Shown one piece after another: positions 1 through 6,589 of a stretch of DNA of 19,477 nucleotides. Source of the stretch: Sandaracinaceae bacterium (lineage in GTDB: Bacteria; Myxococcota_A; Polyangia; Polyangiales; Houyiibacteriaceae); NCBI GenBank assembly GCA_012514415.1, contig JAAZAH010000224.1, forward strand, positions 1 to 19,477. Reading direction: 5' to 3'. Each line of letters begins with the position of its first letter. Position 1 is the first letter of the stretch. The notes below the pieces were generated by a model, which ran no database searches, had not been told where the DNA came from, and saw only the letters and a program-made list of their open reading frames with translations. The position numbers and the translations under genes were made by a program.

Positions 1-15
1 AAGCCGAAAAATGAG

Positions 16-723
16 TCATCGCCCCCCCTGTCCGCCGCGAATCGCTTCGAGGATTCGCCGCGCTTGATCGTCTTCTCGGCGCTCGGCGTCAGGATCGACG
101 GGCGCTGCAAGATTGCTGGATTCGGTGCTCTCATCCGCCATGAGAATCGAGCGAGTGAGTGCAGGTCCGTCCGGGTTCGAAGGGTCTTCTCTTCGGAGAA
201 TGACTTCGCGATCCCGAATGCGATAGACCTGCCAATTGATCTGGACGGGAATCGTCGCCTCGGTCCCGATCTGAAGGATTTCGGGCCGACCGATGTAGTC
301 GCGCTGCCGAACGATATGCCCGACACCTTGGCGGTCGGCGAGCATGGCAAACCCAGCGGGCCCTTGATGGACGATCCCGATGAGGCGCATCTCGTCGACG
401 GCCGTCTCGGGCATCACCACGGCGCGCTGAGATGTCGTCAGCGCGGGCACCTCACGGCGCGAGCTCGCGAGGAAGTTGCGGAAGGGATCGCGCGTCTTTG
501 TATCGGCCTCAACGAAATCGGAGTCTTCATAGCGGAGGCGCAAGTGTGCGGCCTCTTCCTCCGCCTCCTCGGCTCCTGCGGACGCATCCTGTGGGCTCGC
601 GGCGCTCGGCGAACCGAACATCGGACGAGGTCCCTCGCCAACGACAATCTCGCTGCCGCCATCACAAGCGACCAGTGCCGGAATGAGCAGCAGCGTGAAG
701 CGATTCAACCGGCTCATCATCAT
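16..723 (-). CDS. pilP: Type IV pilus inner-membrane lipoprotein PilP
   Basis: PilP is the lipoprotein of the type IV pilus alignment complex; in the family it bridges the PilN/PilO heterodimer to the outer-membrane secretin PilQ. The N-terminus shows a lipoprotein signal with lipobox LVAC at Cys20. Asp21 follows, the residue at +2 that retains lipoproteins in the inner membrane of enterobacteria, as expected for PilP. A low-complexity acidic linker (about 25-70) leads to the TRDPF box and a beta-rich domain containing LIGIV and the YIGRPEIL stretch. At 235 residues it is longer than many PilP proteins, with disordered extensions at both ends. Three ATG codons in a row (723, 720, 717) follow GGAGG at 732-728; the second gives the most usual spacing (7 nt). 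The start overlaps the pilO stop. Identity rests on operon order plus these motifs; pilQ should follow beyond position 1. Confidence 0.9.
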   Translation of the reverse strand: MMMSRLNRFTLLLIPALVACDGGSEIVVGEGPRPMFGSPSAASPQDASAGAEEAEEEAAHLRLRYEDSDFVEADTKTRDPFRNFLASSRREVPALTTSQRAVVMPETAVDEMRLIGIVHQGPAGFAMLADRQGVGHIVRQRDYIGRPEILQIGTEATIPVQINWQVYRIRDREVILRREDPSNPDGPALTRSILMADESTESSNLAAPVDPDAERREDDQARRILEAIRGGQGGR

Positions 724-1307
724 TTGGCCTCCGCTTGATCAGGCTGCCTAAAGGTCGTCGCACGAACGGTCACTTTGAGCTCAACCTCGTCGTTTTCGTT
801 AACTGTCGGCGACTCAAGCCGGATGTCTTCCATATTGATCGCCCGCTGAAGCTGACTGACGTTATAGAAGAACTTGGCCAACTGGAGAAAGCGCCCTTGG
901 AGTTGAAGAGACACCGGAATTCGCACGAAAAGATCGGTGGTCTCTTCGGGACGAGGTTCGATTCGCTCGATGCGAAGACCGCTTAGTTCTGCCGTTTGGT
1001 TCAGGCTCTCAAGAAAGACCGGCATCTCCGCATTTACCGGAAGAATGCGCTTAAAATCGCGATCTCTTCCTTCGCGCCGCGCCACTTCTTCTTGAAGCAT
1101 CAGGTACTCACGTCGCTTATTTTCGGCGTTCTGAAGCTCCTGCTGCGTATTCCGATAGCGCGTTTTCGCACTCTTGATATCGGCGTCGAGCGGAAAGTGA
1201 AACGCCATTGCGTAGATCACCGACACCAGGATGAGGATGAGACCCAACACCCCGAGCTTTCCGCCGATGGGCAGCGATTCAAATGAGTTTGTCTTGGTCT
1301 TTCTCAT
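720..1307 (-). CDS. pilO: Type IV pilus assembly protein PilO
   Basis: PilO is a bitopic inner-membrane protein that pairs with PilN to form the periplasmic scaffold of the pilus machine. The 195 residues show the family layout: a short cytoplasmic tail containing LPIGGK, one transmembrane helix at about 18-40, a charged coiled coil at about 41-85 (DIKSAKTRYRNTQQELQNAE), and a C-terminal ferredoxin-like domain at about 90-190. Length is typical. The ATG lies one base after the pilN stop and there is no good Shine-Dalgarno, so translation probably depends on coupling to pilN. The TGA stop overlaps the first pilP ATG. Confidence 0.92.
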   Translation of the reverse strand: MRKTKTNSFESLPIGGKLGVLGLILILVSVIYAMAFHFPLDADIKSAKTRYRNTQQELQNAENKRREYLMLQEEVARREGRDRDFKRILPVNAEMPVFLESLNQTAELSGLRIERIEPRPEETTDLFVRIPVSLQLQGRFLQLAKFFYNVSQLQRAINMEDIRLESPTVNENDEVELKVTVRATTFRQPDQAEAK

Positions 1308-1308
1308 T

Positions 1309-1959
1309 TCAATAACTCACCCGGCATGAAAGCTCGAAGTTGATGAGGTTCTTCCCGTCGGGCCCCTTCGAGCTCGCCATCTCGGTACGAGAAAGGATTG
1401 TGTCTTCGAAAAGACTCGACAGGGTGATGCGGCGAAGGAACTCGGCCACGTCTCGGTTGGTCCGGGCCACTCCCGTGATTTTGCAGTTACCCTTTTCTTC
1501 TGTGAAGCTGAGGAGCGCGACACGGCGCACGTCCCAGCTCGCGTCGAAGCCGGCGTTGGGGTTTTCGCGGCGAAGCGCCTCGAGTTGCGCAGCGTCGATG
1601 CTCGGGCCACGGCCCTCGCTCAGGATATTGCGGAGCTCCATGAGGACTCGAGTCGGTCCCGTGCGCCCCCGCTGGAGCGTCTCGATGATCCCCTCGACCC
1701 GCTCGCTCTCCGCGAGCTGCGCCTTGAGCTGTGCCATCTGCGCGGTCTCGGCGTTGAGCTTATCCACCTGCGCTTGGACCTCGCGGTTTGCGCGCCGTAG
1801 CTCTTCGAGCTCGGAGCTGCGGCTCAGATGATAGAGCGCAAGACCACCCGCCAGCGCCGCCGCCGAGACGAGATAGATCCCCGCCCAGAGCGTCGAATCC
1901 CCACTCGCGCCGCGCGCCCGACCGCCACGTGCCGGGGGGAGCAGGTTTATCCGGATCAT
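1309..1959 (-). CDS. pilN: Type IV pilus assembly protein PilN
   Basis: PilN carries the conserved cytoplasmic peptide IRINLLPP at residues 2-9, which in the family docks into a groove of PilM and so links the cytoplasmic ring to the periplasmic PilO/PilP scaffold. A transmembrane helix (about 26-46) is followed by a coiled coil (about 47-85, rich in E, Q and R) and a ferredoxin-like periplasmic domain. The insert between the NLLP motif and the helix (GGRARGASGDST) is somewhat longer and more basic than in common PilN proteins. ATG at 1959 overlaps the pilM TGA by four bases (ATGA), a sign of translational coupling. The predicted length of 216 residues is within the family range. Confidence 0.93.
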   Translation of the reverse strand: MIRINLLPPARGGRARGASGDSTLWAGIYLVSAAALAGGLALYHLSRSSELEELRRANREVQAQVDKLNAETAQMAQLKAQLAESERVEGIIETLQRGRTGPTRVLMELRNILSEGRGPSIDAAQLEALRRENPNAGFDASWDVRRVALLSFTEEKGNCKITGVARTNRDVAEFLRRITLSSLFEDTILSRTEMASSKGPDGKNLINFELSCRVSY

Positions 1960-3029
1960 CGCTTCTCTTTCTCCTTTCGGAGCGCGAGCCCGAGGGCAAC
2001 CGTCATCTGCAAGCTCCTGCCGACAAGACTTGCCGGGTCAACCTTTTTCGGATCGGGGTGAGCGACGAGGAGCGGATCGATGCGCTCGACGGTCGCCTCG
2101 ATGGCGCTTCCGCCTCGATCGGCGACCGAACCCTGGCGGCGCTCAAGCTCATGGACGAGCGGTTCGAGGTTCGCCGTGCCTCCGCTCAAAAAGATCTTCG
2201 AGATGGCATCGTCGCCGGTCGTCCCGATATAGAAATCAAGTGAGCGGTGCACCTCGCTCACGAGGCGGTCCACCGCAAGATCGATTGCGGATGCGACCTC
2301 GGGAAGCGGGGTGGGTTCGCATTTCATCGCCTCGGCCTCGGCAAAGGAAACGCCCATGCGCCGCTGGATCTCTTCGGTGATCATATTCCCCGCCATGGCG
2401 ATATCCCGCGTGAATGCGGTGATGCCGCGAGAGATGATGTTGATCGTGGTCAGCGATGCCCCGGTGTGGATGAGGACGTGAGTTTCATCTTCAGGGGATT
2501 CGCCGTAAGCGCGCGTGTAGACGTTTTGCACGCAGAAGGCGTCGAGATCGACGACGAGCGGGCGAAGCCCGGCATCTTGCGTGACGTTCAAGAGCGAGTT
2601 CAACTCCTCGAGCTTCGCGGCGACGAGGAGCACGTCCATCTGCCCCGTGCCCTCATTCCGCGCGAGGATTTGGTGGTCGATCTGCACCTCCGTTCGATCG
2701 AAAGGGATGTGCTGCTCCGACTCCCAACCGATCTGCTCAGCGAGCTCTTCGGGCGTCATCAAAGGGAGCGTGATCTTCTTGATGATCACGCCATGGCCGC
2801 TCGCGCGGATTGCGATGCGCTTTCTTCGGCTCCTATGGAAGAGGCGCTCCAGACCATCGACTACCGCGGCGGTGTCACGGATATGACCGTCGACGATCGC
2901 CTCCTCATGAAGAGGATGGAATCCAAATCGCTCGAGGGTGATGCCTCGCCGGGACTCTTTGATCTCACATACCTTGATGGACGTCGAACCGATGTCTACG
3001 CCAACAAGATTCCTACCTTCGGATGCCAT
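1956..3029 (-). CDS. pilM: Type IV pilus assembly ATPase-fold protein PilM
   Basis: PilM is a cytoplasmic FtsA/actin-fold protein that binds ATP and the N-terminus of PilN. Visible motifs are phosphate-1 (VGVDIGSTSIKV, residues 9-20), phosphate-2 (LIHTGASLTTINI) and the adenosine loop (IFLSGGTANL). The open frame continues upstream to 3143, but that stretch lies inside the end of the HTH gene and has no PilM character. ATG at 3029 gives a 357-residue protein with the normal N-terminus. An AGGAGG at 3050-3045 within the last codons of the HTH gene is the likely ribosome site, although 15 nt from the ATG is long. The C-terminus (HPDPKKVDPASL, then a basic tail) corresponds to the INPF-type region of other PilM proteins. 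It is first of the four coupled pil genes. Confidence 0.93.
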   Translation of the reverse strand: MASEGRNLVGVDIGSTSIKVCEIKESRRGITLERFGFHPLHEEAIVDGHIRDTAAVVDGLERLFHRSRRKRIAIRASGHGVIIKKITLPLMTPEELAEQIGWESEQHIPFDRTEVQIDHQILARNEGTGQMDVLLVAAKLEELNSLLNVTQDAGLRPLVVDLDAFCVQNVYTRAYGESPEDETHVLIHTGASLTTINIISRGITAFTRDIAMAGNMITEEIQRRMGVSFAEAEAMKCEPTPLPEVASAIDLAVDRLVSEVHRSLDFYIGTTGDDAISKIFLSGGTANLEPLVHELERRQGSVADRGGSAIEATVERIDPLLVAHPDPKKVDPASLVGRSLQMTVALGLALRKEKEKR

Positions 3030-3039
3030 ATGCGCCGCA

Positions 3040-3363
3040 TTATTCCTCCTCGCCGAAGATACGAACTCTATCCGCGAGGCTGAGACCGAGGGCCTCGAGG
3101 ATTTTCCGTTTCGTATCGACACGGCACCCGAAGCCCTTTTCAACGCGATCGATCGTCAAAACCGAGACGTTCGCGCGTCGCGCGAGCTCTGCCTTGGAAA
3201 GCATTTTCTCGATTCGGACCTTGCGGACGTTGTTCGGGTACGGGCCCACTTTGGGTCTCGCACTCTTAACACGCGGCTGGGCGGTTTCCTCCGTCGTGTC
3301 CGATTTCACTTTCGGAGGTTGGACGTCTCGAATGTTTTCGTCGTCGGCCCGCATCAGGTGCAT
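3040..3363 (-). CDS. XRE-like helix-turn-helix regulator heading the pil operon
   Basis: A 107-residue protein. Residues about 1-40 are polar and probably disordered. Residues about 45-98 form an XRE/Cro-like helix-turn-helix domain: NNVRKVRIEKMLSKAELARR, then NVSVLTIDRVEKGF and KRKILEALGLSL. It probably binds DNA as a dimer. It lies directly upstream of pilM on the same strand, and its last codons hold the pilM ribosome site, so it is first gene of the pil operon. The start is uncertain: TTG 3366, ATG 3363 and ATG 3354 are in frame and none has a clear Shine-Dalgarno; ATG 3363 is preferred. A perfect inverted repeat about 90 bp upstream is a natural operator for it. The specific target is an inference. 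Confidence 0.8.
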   Translation of the reverse strand: MHLMRADDENIRDVQPPKVKSDTTEETAQPRVKSARPKVGPYPNNVRKVRIEKMLSKAELARRANVSVLTIDRVEKGFGCRVDTKRKILEALGLSLADRVRIFGEEE

Positions 3364-3438
3364 CAAAGGAGGCCCGGGAGAGAGTCTCCCGCGGCGCTCA
3401 CTTTACTTATGCCTGAAAAGCCACTCCGTCAAGGTTCG

Positions 3439-3466
3439 ACGCCTAAATGATGTATAATTTAGGCGT
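3439..3466. promoter_or_regulatory. 10-bp inverted repeat, candidate operator of the HTH-pil operon
   Basis: Perfect 10-bp arms (ACGCCTAAAT and ATTTAGGCGT) flank an 8-nt spacer. On the minus strand the repeat begins two bases after a TATAAT hexamer at 3473-3468, so it covers the expected transcription start. That is a classical repressor position. The HTH gene immediately downstream is the obvious candidate ligand. The symmetry is seen in the sequence; the role is inferred. Confidence 0.55.
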
Positions 3467-3467
3467 A

Positions 3468-3473
3468 ATTATA
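3468..3473 (-). promoter_or_regulatory. Candidate -10 box for the HTH-pilMNOP operon
   Basis: A perfect TATAAT lies on the minus strand at 3473-3468, about 105 nt upstream of the HTH start codon. No convincing -35 hexamer is present 16-18 nt further upstream (the sequence there is GC-rich), so the promoter would be weak or activator dependent. A second TATAAT lies on the plus strand at 3453-3458, inside the inverted repeat, and has no good -35 either. Confidence 0.4.
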
Positions 3474-3663
3474 CGGTACTTAATGCTTTTCCGCGCACAG
3501 TAGCTGCGCTTTGCATTCACTCTCGGTTGTCAACGAACGTCACGAACTTTGGCTATCCTCACTGAATTCCACCCCGCATTGCAAAAAAACGACAAGAAAA
3601 TATTCCGACCGCAGCAAAAGTTGCCATCGATTCATCGACGCGCTCGAAAGAAAGCCTTAGAAA

Positions 3664-3742
3664 TTCACGACCTTTTGGTTTACCATTGCAAATGAGACTT
3701 GTTGGGCTCTGAGAACGCCTTAGGTCGTGAACGTATTTTTTT
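3664..3742 (+). promoter_or_regulatory. Inverted repeat plus T7 tract abutting the LysM gene start (candidate attenuator)
   Basis: Perfect 10-nt arms TTCACGACCT (3664-3673) and AGGTCGTGAA (3722-3731) enclose a 48-nt loop. They are followed after CGTA by seven T residues (3736-3742) that end one base before the ATG at 3744. In RNA this would be a stem followed by a U tract, the layout of an intrinsic terminator or attenuator with a large loop. It could instead be two DNA half-sites. There is no Shine-Dalgarno in the usual window before the ATG. Confidence 0.4.
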
Positions 3743-3743
3743 C

Positions 3744-4718
3744 ATGAGCTACCGAAGCCGAACCTCAATCATCCTCAAGCTCTCTTTCTGCCTCCTCTTC
3801 GCCGCGTTTTTGATGGTGCCGCTCGAGCTGAAGGCAAAGGATGGGGGCGACGAATACCGTGTTCGCTCGGGCGATACCCTCACACGCATCGCCCGGCGCT
3901 ACGGTGTTCGCGTCGAAAATCTTGCCGCCGCAAACCGCATCAGCAAAGACTCCACCCTGCGGCTCGGCCAGGTCCTCGTGATCCCCGAGAGCGGGGTCAT
4001 TTATGTCAGGCCCGGCGATACAATCGGCGCCCTCGCGCGCACCTATCACACCACCATCGATGAGCTGCTTGAGGTCAATAACCTCAAGCGCAACTCGATC
4101 ATCCGTGTCGGACAGGAGCTCATTCTACCGGGTCACGAGCCCGTGAGCGGAGGTCGCAAATGGGGTCGGCCCAAGCAGCGGGGCGTCGTTCATGCGAGCC
4201 GGATCGGCGGCGCCACCATGCAGATGCGCCTGCTCGATGCGAGCGGACGACCGCGGGCCGAGGCGAGACGGCGCCTCTCTGTGCTCATGCAGCATCGCCA
4301 GACGGGCGCCAAGAAGCTTCCCGATCCGCGCCTCCTTCGCGTCCTCACCCGCGTGAGCGATTATTTCGGAGGGCGCCGAATCCTCATCATCAGCGGGTAC
4401 CGGAAACCGGGCGGATACACCCGCGATACCAGCCGTCATACCGCCGGCCAAGCGCTCGATATCCGGATTCCGGGCGTCCCGAATACGGCATTGAGGGATT
4501 ATTGCCGCCGCCTCTCTCGAACGGGCTGCGGCTATTATCCGCGCAGCACCTTCGTTCATATCGACGTGCGTCAGCGCTCTGCATATTGGGTCGATTGGTC
4601 GCGGCCGGGCGAGGCGCCGATTTACGGTAAGCGCCCGCCCGAGGAGCGGACCGTCGATGACTCCGCGAGCGAGCGCGACGATGACGCTCCCGAGATCTCA
4701 GCCTCCGAAGAGGCTTGA
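3744..4718 (+). CDS. Secreted LysM-LysM-DUF882 (YcbK/MepK-like) peptidoglycan hydrolase
   Basis: From ATG 3744 the 324-residue product has a Sec signal peptide (basic SYRSRTSIILK, hydrophobic core to about 28, likely cut after LKA). Two LysM murein-binding repeats follow, at about 38-81 (YRVRSGDTL) and 86-129 (IYVRPGDTI). The C-terminal domain (about 158-295) matches DUF882/peptidase M15, whose E. coli member MepK cleaves murein cross-links. Zinc ligand candidates are His232 and Asp239 in SRHTAGQALDIR and His272 in FVHIDVR. The acidic C-terminal tail is probably disordered. An in-frame TTG at 3699 would add 15 residues before the signal peptide and is less likely. Next to the pil operon it may open the wall for the pilus machine, an inference from location only. 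The enzyme is periplasmic, bound to the wall by its LysM repeats. Confidence 0.85.
   Translation: MSYRSRTSIILKLSFCLLFAAFLMVPLELKAKDGGDEYRVRSGDTLTRIARRYGVRVENLAAANRISKDSTLRLGQVLVIPESGVIYVRPGDTIGALARTYHTTIDELLEVNNLKRNSIIRVGQELILPGHEPVSGGRKWGRPKQRGVVHASRIGGATMQMRLLDASGRPRAEARRRLSVLMQHRQTGAKKLPDPRLLRVLTRVSDYFGGRRILIISGYRKPGGYTRDTSRHTAGQALDIRIPGVPNTALRDYCRRLSRTGCGYYPRSTFVHIDVRQRSAYWVDWSRPGEAPIYGKRPPEERTVDDSASERDDDAPEISASEEA
4700..4715. terminator. Weak hairpin at the end of the LysM gene
   Basis: Six-bp arms AGCCTC and GAGGCT enclose CGAA on the plus strand. Read on the minus strand the loop is TTCG closed by C-G, the extra-stable tetraloop. It overlaps the last codons of the LysM gene and lies 57 nt past the stop of the convergent lipoprotein gene. 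No T tract follows on either strand, so it is only a weak, possibly bidirectional, terminator candidate. Confidence 0.25.
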
Positions 4719-4771
4719 GTCAATAAGCCCATCAAAGGCCGACCGCAACTCGACTGGCGCTCAGCCGCGCG

Positions 4772-5029
4772 TCAATCGTCGTCGGTCAGGCATGGGACAA
4801 TTCGATGGGGCTCGGCCTCGCAATAGGAATCGACACAGGCGAAGAGCTCGCCGCAGAGCGCTTCATCGCCTCGGGGTAGCGGGTTACATTCAGCGTCGCT
4901 CTCACACAGTTTCGCTGCGCTCGGGGGTGGCGCGTCCGAGTGCTCCCGCGGGCAGCCGCTCAGCAAAAATGAGGCGAGCAAGGGCAGCGCGATCGAGCGC
5001 GACGATCGTTTAGCGCGGATCGTCCTCAT
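4772..5029 (-). CDS. Small cysteine-rich lipoprotein coupled to the kinase gene
   Basis: From ATG 5029 the product has 85 residues: a basic n-region (RTIRAKRSSR), a hydrophobic core, and a lipobox LLSGC with Cys26 as the lipidation site. The mature part has six further cysteines in CESDAEC, LCGELFAC, DSYC and VPC, enough for three disulfides. Such C-x-S-D-x-E-C motifs are frequent in exported myxobacterial proteins of unknown function. The longer frame from 5092 lies inside the kinase tail and lacks a signal at its start. ATG 5029 is preceded by GGAG with 6-nt spacing and lies 20 nt inside the end of the kinase gene, so the two are translationally coupled. Function is unknown; the context suggests a partner or output of the kinase. 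Confidence 0.72.
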   Translation of the reverse strand: MRTIRAKRSSRSIALPLLASFLLSGCPREHSDAPPPSAAKLCESDAECNPLPRGDEALCGELFACVDSYCEAEPHRIVPCLTDDD

Positions 5030-6200
5030 CCCAATCTCCGTCGTCCTCTTCGAAGAGGTCGGAGAGCTCGGCGATCTCATCTTCGATCGCATCGAGCATC
5101 GCGCGCGCCGAGTCGCTATAGATTCCGCTTTGCATGGCGCCCCCGGGCGTTCCGGGAGGAATCAACGAGCGCCGAACGCCGGTATCGTCCGGATCGAGCT
5201 CGTCCCCATTCTGATCGTAGAAGGGAGCCGGCATGCCCGGCTGCGAGATGCGGGGATCGACGAAGCCGAGTTCTTCTTCGGGGAGCCGCTCGCTCGGGGC
5301 GACCTCGCGGAGATGATGCGCGACGACGGGAGGGCCGATCAGGACGCGCGCATTCATCGCAAAATTCTCGAGGTGCAGCGCGAGGTCGGCGGCGGTGGCG
5401 ATGCGTTGATCGGGATCGCGCGCGAGCGCCGCCATCACGATCGCTTCGAGATCAATGGGATAGCCCGCGACGCGATAAGAAGGCGGTGGGACGTCTTCTT
5501 CGGTGATCGCGCGCATGATGCGCACCTCATCGCCCGAAAAGAGCCGGACTCCGGTCGTGAGCTCATAGAGAATGATGCCAAGTGCGAAGACATCGGAACG
5601 GCGATCGAGCGCGTGACCGCGCACCTGTTCCGGGGCCATATAGGCATAGGTCCCACGCACCAATCCACGCTCCTCCGCGTAGGCGTTGGTCTGGGCGACG
5701 CCAAAATCGATGAGCTTCGCCGCGCCATCGCGCGTGATCATGATGTTTTGCGGCGTGAGATCGCGATGAACAAATCCGATGGAACGCCCTGCGCGATCTT
5801 TGCGCTCGTGAGCGTGATGGAGCCCATGCGCAATTTGCACAATGATCCCCAACGCGACGGAGAGCGGAATCGGCTGATTGTTCCGCACACTCATCCTTGA
5901 GAGATCGGCGAGGTTGGGACCATCCACATATTCCATCGCGACGTACCACTGCCCGTCGCAATAGCCGAGATCGTAAACCTGCGGGATGTTCGGGTGCAGA
6001 AACTCGCTCATCAGACGGGCTTCTGTCTGGAAACTGCGCAACGAGGGTGCGTGCTCGACGAGATGCGGAAAAAGGCGCTTTATGGCGAGCTCACGAAAGA
6101 AGCCGGCCTCACCCCACTCTCGTGCGAGGAAAACATCCGCCATCCCCCCAGCGGCGATCTTGCGGATCAGCTCGTAGCGGCCGAATTCTGCGATGGACAC
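5010..6200 (-). CDS. Cytoplasmic Hanks-type Ser/Thr protein kinase
   Basis: A 396-residue protein with a full kinase domain at about 8-282. Visible elements are a glycine loop of the AAGGMADVF type, catalytic Lys41 in AIKRL, helix-C Glu60, catalytic loop HRDLTPQN (His145, Asp147, Asn152), DFG at 165-167, YMAPE at 187-191 and Asp203 in RSDVFALG. All catalytic residues are present, so it should be active. There is no transmembrane segment; the remaining roughly 110 residues are a proline-rich linker and a strongly acidic tail (EEDDGDWDEDD). The start is GTG at 6200, agreeing with the normal kinase N-terminus GRYELIRKI. A -10-like TATACT sits 7 nt upstream, so the mRNA may be leaderless. The gene overlaps a small lipoprotein gene downstream. 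Confidence 0.92.
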   Translation of the reverse strand: MSIAEFGRYELIRKIAAGGMADVFLAREWGEAGFFRELAIKRLFPHLVEHAPSLRSFQTEARLMSEFLHPNIPQVYDLGYCDGQWYVAMEYVDGPNLADLSRMSVRNNQPIPLSVALGIIVQIAHGLHHAHERKDRAGRSIGFVHRDLTPQNIMITRDGAAKLIDFGVAQTNAYAEERGLVRGTYAYMAPEQVRGHALDRRSDVFALGIILYELTTGVRLFSGDEVRIMRAITEEDVPPPSYRVAGYPIDLEAIVMAALARDPDQRIATAADLALHLENFAMNARVLIGPPVVAHHLREVAPSERLPEEELGFVDPRISQPGMPAPFYDQNGDELDPDDTGVRRSLIPPGTPGGAMQSGIYSDSARAMLDAIEDEIAELSDLFEEDDGDWDEDDPR

Positions 6201-6207
6201 GGACGCG

Positions 6208-6238
6208 AGTATAGCAGCACCGGATGCGGATGTGGCAA
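6208..6238 (-). promoter_or_regulatory. Candidate promoter of the kinase gene (leaderless)
   Basis: On the minus strand TTGCCA (6238-6233) and TATACT (6213-6208) are 19 nt apart, each one base from the sigma-70 consensus. The last base of TATACT is 7 nt before the GTG start at 6200, which puts the transcription start at or next to the start codon. The 19-nt spacer is longer than ideal. Confidence 0.4.
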
Positions 6239-6248
6239 TCCGATGCGT

Positions 6249-6264
6249 CCGAATTCGAATTCGG
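6249..6264. promoter_or_regulatory. 16-bp perfect palindrome upstream of the kinase promoter
   Basis: CCGAATTCGAATTCGG is a perfect palindrome, two overlapping GAATTC units. It ends 11 bp upstream of the -35-like box of the kinase promoter, an activator-like position. Role unknown; a site for a dimeric regulator is possible. Confidence 0.35.
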
Positions 6265-6573
6265 CGAGGAGAGCGGACCCAAGGTATGGGAGCGTTGATC
6301 GTCCTGATGATAAGGCCCTTAAGGGACTCCCAGCGAGCCGGAGGAACGACAGGTGAGAAGAAGCGCTCGACCGCAGATCAAGAGGTGTGGCGTGCCCGGG
6401 AACGCCGACTCACGGCTCTTGGAGCGCCTGATTTACCGCGTGTCCCCTGACGCGGCCCCACGGGGGGAGGATCCATCGCCGGTTCGCACGAGGGAACGCA
6501 CAAACGAGCGGTAGAGCGACCGACGGCATCCGCCGCCCGTGGGCATCGGAACCTGATGGCGCTCGGCAGAGTT

Positions 6574-6582
6574 TGCGATAAC
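6574..6582 (+). promoter_or_regulatory. Candidate extended -10 of the SDR-like gene (leaderless)
   Basis: TGC followed by GATAAC resembles an extended -10 element (TGn plus TATAAT-like). It ends 7 nt before the first GTG at 6590, the same geometry as at the divergent kinase gene. The -35 region (CTGATG, 18 nt upstream) is poor. Confidence 0.3.
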
Positions 6583-6589
6583 CTCGAGC

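Larger units (their letters stand above)
3364..3743. other. Divergent spacer between the HTH-pil operon and the LysM gene
   Basis: A 380-base non-coding spacer, visibly AT-richer than the surrounding DNA from about 3440 on. It contains the inverted repeat at 3439-3466, an A-tract (AAAAAAA at 3583-3589) with nearby A-rich blocks up to about 3602, and the long-range inverted repeat plus T7 tract at 3664-3742. No credible ORF is seen in it. It must hold the promoters for both directions. Confidence 0.6.
6201..6589. other. Divergent spacer between the kinase and the SDR-like gene
   Basis: A 389-base spacer of ordinary GC content. It holds the kinase promoter candidate, the 16-bp palindrome, a 10-bp palindrome CCCTTAAGGG (6317-6326) and the extended -10-like element before the SDR gene. 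Short ORFs in it show no signal peptide, domain or ribosome site. I see no tRNA or clear small RNA. Confidence 0.5.

Noticed and set aside
2247..3083. 278-residue plus-strand frame opposite pilM
   Set aside because: pilM motifs are on the other strand; this frame shows no domain.
3030..3143. Longer PilM start at 3143
   Set aside because: The extra 38 residues overlap the HTH gene and do not resemble PilM; the family N-terminus fits ATG 3029.
6461..6520. tRNA-like GGTTCG in the spacer before the SDR gene
   Set aside because: No acceptor, D or anticodon stems can be built around it.
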